This document shows, piece by piece, positions 62,068 through 64,000 of a stretch of DNA of 64,000 bases. Position numbers and translations under genes: made by a program. The stretch comes from DASWTL01 sp035575925 (GTDB lineage: Bacteria; Bacteroidota; Bacteroidia; Sphingobacteriales; Sphingobacteriaceae), in the NCBI GenBank assembly GCA_035575925.1, contig DATLXK010000058.1:78105-142104 (forward strand), given 5' to 3'. Under the pieces are notes generated by a model, which searched no databases, had not been told where the DNA came from, and saw only the letters and a program-made list of their open reading frames with translations. Within the stretch, counting starts at the first letter, position 1, and each line of letters starts with the position of its first letter.

Positions 62068-63834
62068 ATGGATTTTATTGTTTTGGAGACCATAAATGCC
62101 GTAAAGGCATTATACAATATTGATATTTTAAAATCAGAGGTTAACCTTCAAGAGACCCGGAAAGAGTTTGAAGGACAAATTACACTGGTCACATTTCCTT
62201 TTACTCGCTTTTCTAAAAAATCTCCGGAGCAAACCGGAACAGAGATTGGAGAATATATAAATTTAAATTTAGCTGAAGTATCAGGCTATAATGTTATCAA
62301 AGGGTTTTTGAATCTGTCCATTACAAATGAGTTTTGGCTAAAGTTATTTACAGAAAAAATTTCCCGTAAAGGCTACGGTACTTATGCAGCTAAAGGTGTA
62401 AAAGTAATGGTGGAATATTCTTCACCAAATACGAATAAACCTTTACACCTTGGACATATCCGAAATAATTTATTAGGTTTTTCTGTGGCGGAAATCCTTT
62501 CGGTATACGGTTATGAAGTGATTAAGGCCAATCTAGTTAATGACCGGGGAATACATATATGTAAATCAATGCTTGCCTGGCAAAAATTTGGTAATGGTGA
62601 AACACCTGAGACCAGTGGTTTAAAAGGCGATCATCTGGTTGGAAAATATTACGTCATTTTTGACAAAGAATATAAAAAAGAGATCAGGGAATTGATAGCC
62701 AATGGACTCTCAGAAGAGGAGGCAAAGAAGAATGCACCGTTAATACGGGATGCGCAAATGATGCTCCAGAAATGGGAAGCGGGGGATGAGGAGGTAATGA
62801 AACTCTGGAAAACAATGAACAGCTGGGTATATGAAGGATTTAATTCTACATATAAGGTGTTAGGAGTCGATTTTAAAAAATTCTATTATGAATCCGGTAC
62901 GTATTTATTAGGCAAGAATATTATAGATGAGGGGTTGGAAATTGGTGTTTTTTTCAAGAAAGATGACTGCTCGGTTTGGATTGACCTTACTGATGACGGA
63001 TTGGATGAAAAATTAGTGCTTCGTGCAGACGGTACATCAGTATATATTACCCAGGATCTGGGAACTGCACAGTTAAAGTATGATGATTTTAAAATGGCTG
63101 AATCCATTTATGTCGTAGGAAATGAGCAGGATTATCACTTTAAGGTTTTATTTCTGATTCTTGAAAAACTTGGTAAATCATGGGCCAAAGGCTTGTATCA
63201 TTTATCATACGGAATGGTTGATCTTCCTTCCGGAAAGATGAAATCACGGGAAGGGACAGTGGTTGATGCTGATGATATTATTCAGGAAATGGTTGATACA
63301 GCCCGCGAAAGAACTGAAGAATTAGGTAAAGTGGAAGGTTTTTCAGAAGCGGAAAAAAAAGAACTCTATCAAATGATAGGAATGGGGGCATTAAAATATT
63401 TCCTGTTAAAAGTAGAGCCTAAAAAACGCTTACTTTTTGATCCCAATGAATCTATAGATTTCCAAGGTAATACAGGGCCATTTATTCAATATACTCATGC
63501 ACGTATACGCTCTGTATTAATTAAAGCTCAATACGCTGAAGAAATTAAGTCGTTTTCGGTTAATCTCGGTAATACCGAGAGGGATCTGATTGTATTATTG
63601 AGTAATTATCCTGCTATCATTGAATCCGCGGCAAAGGAATATAGTCCAGCGCATATTGCTAATTATGTATATGATGTAGCAAAAATGTTCAATAAATTTT
63701 ATCACGAGGAAAATATTCTTAAAACGGAAGATGAGGAGGTGAAATTATTCAGGCTTCAATTATCAAACGCAACTGCCGGTGTTATAAAAACTGGAATGAA
63801 ATTATTGGGAATAGTGGTTCCTGAAAGGATGTAA
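62068..63834 (+). CDS. argS: Arginyl-tRNA synthetase
   Basis: 588 aa class I synthetase. N-terminal Add1-type domain, then EYSSPNTNKPLHLGHIRNN (HIGH motif as HLGHIR), the KMSKS region as GKMKSREGTVVDADD, and the C-terminal DALR domain with QYTHARIRSVL. ATG at 62068; a TTG two codons earlier is not needed. Divergent from the arginine deiminase-like gene. Confidence 0.97.
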   Translation: MDFIVLETINAVKALYNIDILKSEVNLQETRKEFEGQITLVTFPFTRFSKKSPEQTGTEIGEYINLNLAEVSGYNVIKGFLNLSITNEFWLKLFTEKISRKGYGTYAAKGVKVMVEYSSPNTNKPLHLGHIRNNLLGFSVAEILSVYGYEVIKANLVNDRGIHICKSMLAWQKFGNGETPETSGLKGDHLVGKYYVIFDKEYKKEIRELIANGLSEEEAKKNAPLIRDAQMMLQKWEAGDEEVMKLWKTMNSWVYEGFNSTYKVLGVDFKKFYYESGTYLLGKNIIDEGLEIGVFFKKDDCSVWIDLTDDGLDEKLVLRADGTSVYITQDLGTAQLKYDDFKMAESIYVVGNEQDYHFKVLFLILEKLGKSWAKGLYHLSYGMVDLPSGKMKSREGTVVDADDIIQEMVDTARERTEELGKVEGFSEAEKKELYQMIGMGALKYFLLKVEPKKRLLFDPNESIDFQGNTGPFIQYTHARIRSVLIKAQYAEEIKSFSVNLGNTERDLIVLLSNYPAIIESAAKEYSPAHIANYVYDVAKMFNKFYHEENILKTEDEEVKLFRLQLSNATAGVIKTGMKLLGIVVPERM

Positions 63835-63873
63835 TTGTAAACACTCACAAAGACCTATAAACCTGAGTTCGAT

Positions 63874-64000
63874 TTAAAACAGGGCAATTTGTATTGAGGA
63901 ATCAGTATCATATTTGATGGCCGGTTTTTTAGGAAAGAAGCTGTATGCAATCAATCCGGAAAGTAGATTGGTGATAAAGTTTCCCATTGATCGGTGTCTG
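63874..64000 (-). mobile_element. IS982-family transposase, C-terminal end (element cut by window edge)
   Basis: Minus strand, stop at 63874-63876. The visible 41 residues contain RHRSMGNFITNLLSGLIAYS and FFPKKPAIKYD, the standard C terminus of IS982 transposases. The DNA just beyond (AACCTGAGTTCGATTT, ~63860-63876) is where an IS end would lie; the other end is outside the window, so the inverted repeat could not be confirmed. It inserts just after argS. Confidence 0.85.

Overview
The window looks like the chromosome of an AT-rich member of the Bacteroidota, probably Sphingobacteriales (Pedobacter-like). The evidence is the gene families present (DUF6580, DUF2911 and DUF2130 proteins, CtlX, a HhH outer-membrane barrel next to ComEC, a PorV-like barrel) and promoters of the Bacteroidota type (TTTG-N19-TAxxTTTG upstream of btuB). 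I saw no rRNA, tRNA or CRISPR array.

Layout. 0-6.7 kb: the 3' part of an E2 acyltransferase gene cut by the window edge, a secreted D-aminoacylase-like enzyme, metX and an O-acetylhomoserine/cystathionine PLP enzyme separated by a SAM-I riboswitch, and a secreted serine beta-lactamase-like protein. 6.7-10.8 kb: a cobalamin-riboswitch-controlled B12 salvage locus (btuB, a CWC protein, a DUF71 ATP-binding protein, a sirtuin). 10.8-20.8 kb: a block transcribed entirely on the minus strand and devoted to nitric oxide and low-oxygen respiration: an NsrR-like Rrf2 regulator, an unusual cbb3-type oxidase (extended CcoN plus a CcoO-cytochrome c fusion), two small membrane proteins, two truncated haemoglobins, a haemerythrin, a quinol-type NO reductase, a cupin, the Ric/DnrN repair protein and a 2Fe-2S ferredoxin. 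This block is bracketed by a 36-bp direct repeat (35/36 identical). The right copy is the end of a DUF6580 transporter gene and the left copy is fused to the sirtuin gene, so the block looks like an insertion into the B12 locus. It also contains a 101-bp MITE with perfect inverted repeats and a 10-bp target duplication, and a broken IS1182-type transposase relic at its edge.

20.8-32.7 kb: the DUF6580 gene, methionine sulfoxide and DNA repair genes (msrC, mpg), several hypothetical or secreted proteins, a CheB-like protein, a small accessory patch (Fic protein, empty DNA, frameshifted doxX), a DUF2130 protein, the cobalamin adenosyltransferase and two tiny genes. 32.7-41.5 kb: ispD, queA, an ABC permease, an rfaE1-like kinase, an aminotransferase, a CDF transporter, a NUDIX protein and an LtaS-like sulfatase-fold protein. 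41.8-48.7 kb: a plus-strand run of PorV-like protein, HhH outer-membrane barrel, ComEC, enoyl-CoA hydratase and metallophosphoesterase. The first three overlap and may form a DNA-uptake unit.

48.6-64 kb: a lipid kinase, a MerR regulator, alaS, gatB, a TlpA-like lipoprotein, a response regulator, an RluA-type pseudouridine synthase, and an arginine-centred cluster (arginine decarboxylase, CtlX, arginine deiminase-like protein, and divergent argS). The window ends inside an IS982-family transposase. At least six genes have the -7 promoter box only 3-5 nt before the start codon, which suggests leaderless transcripts.
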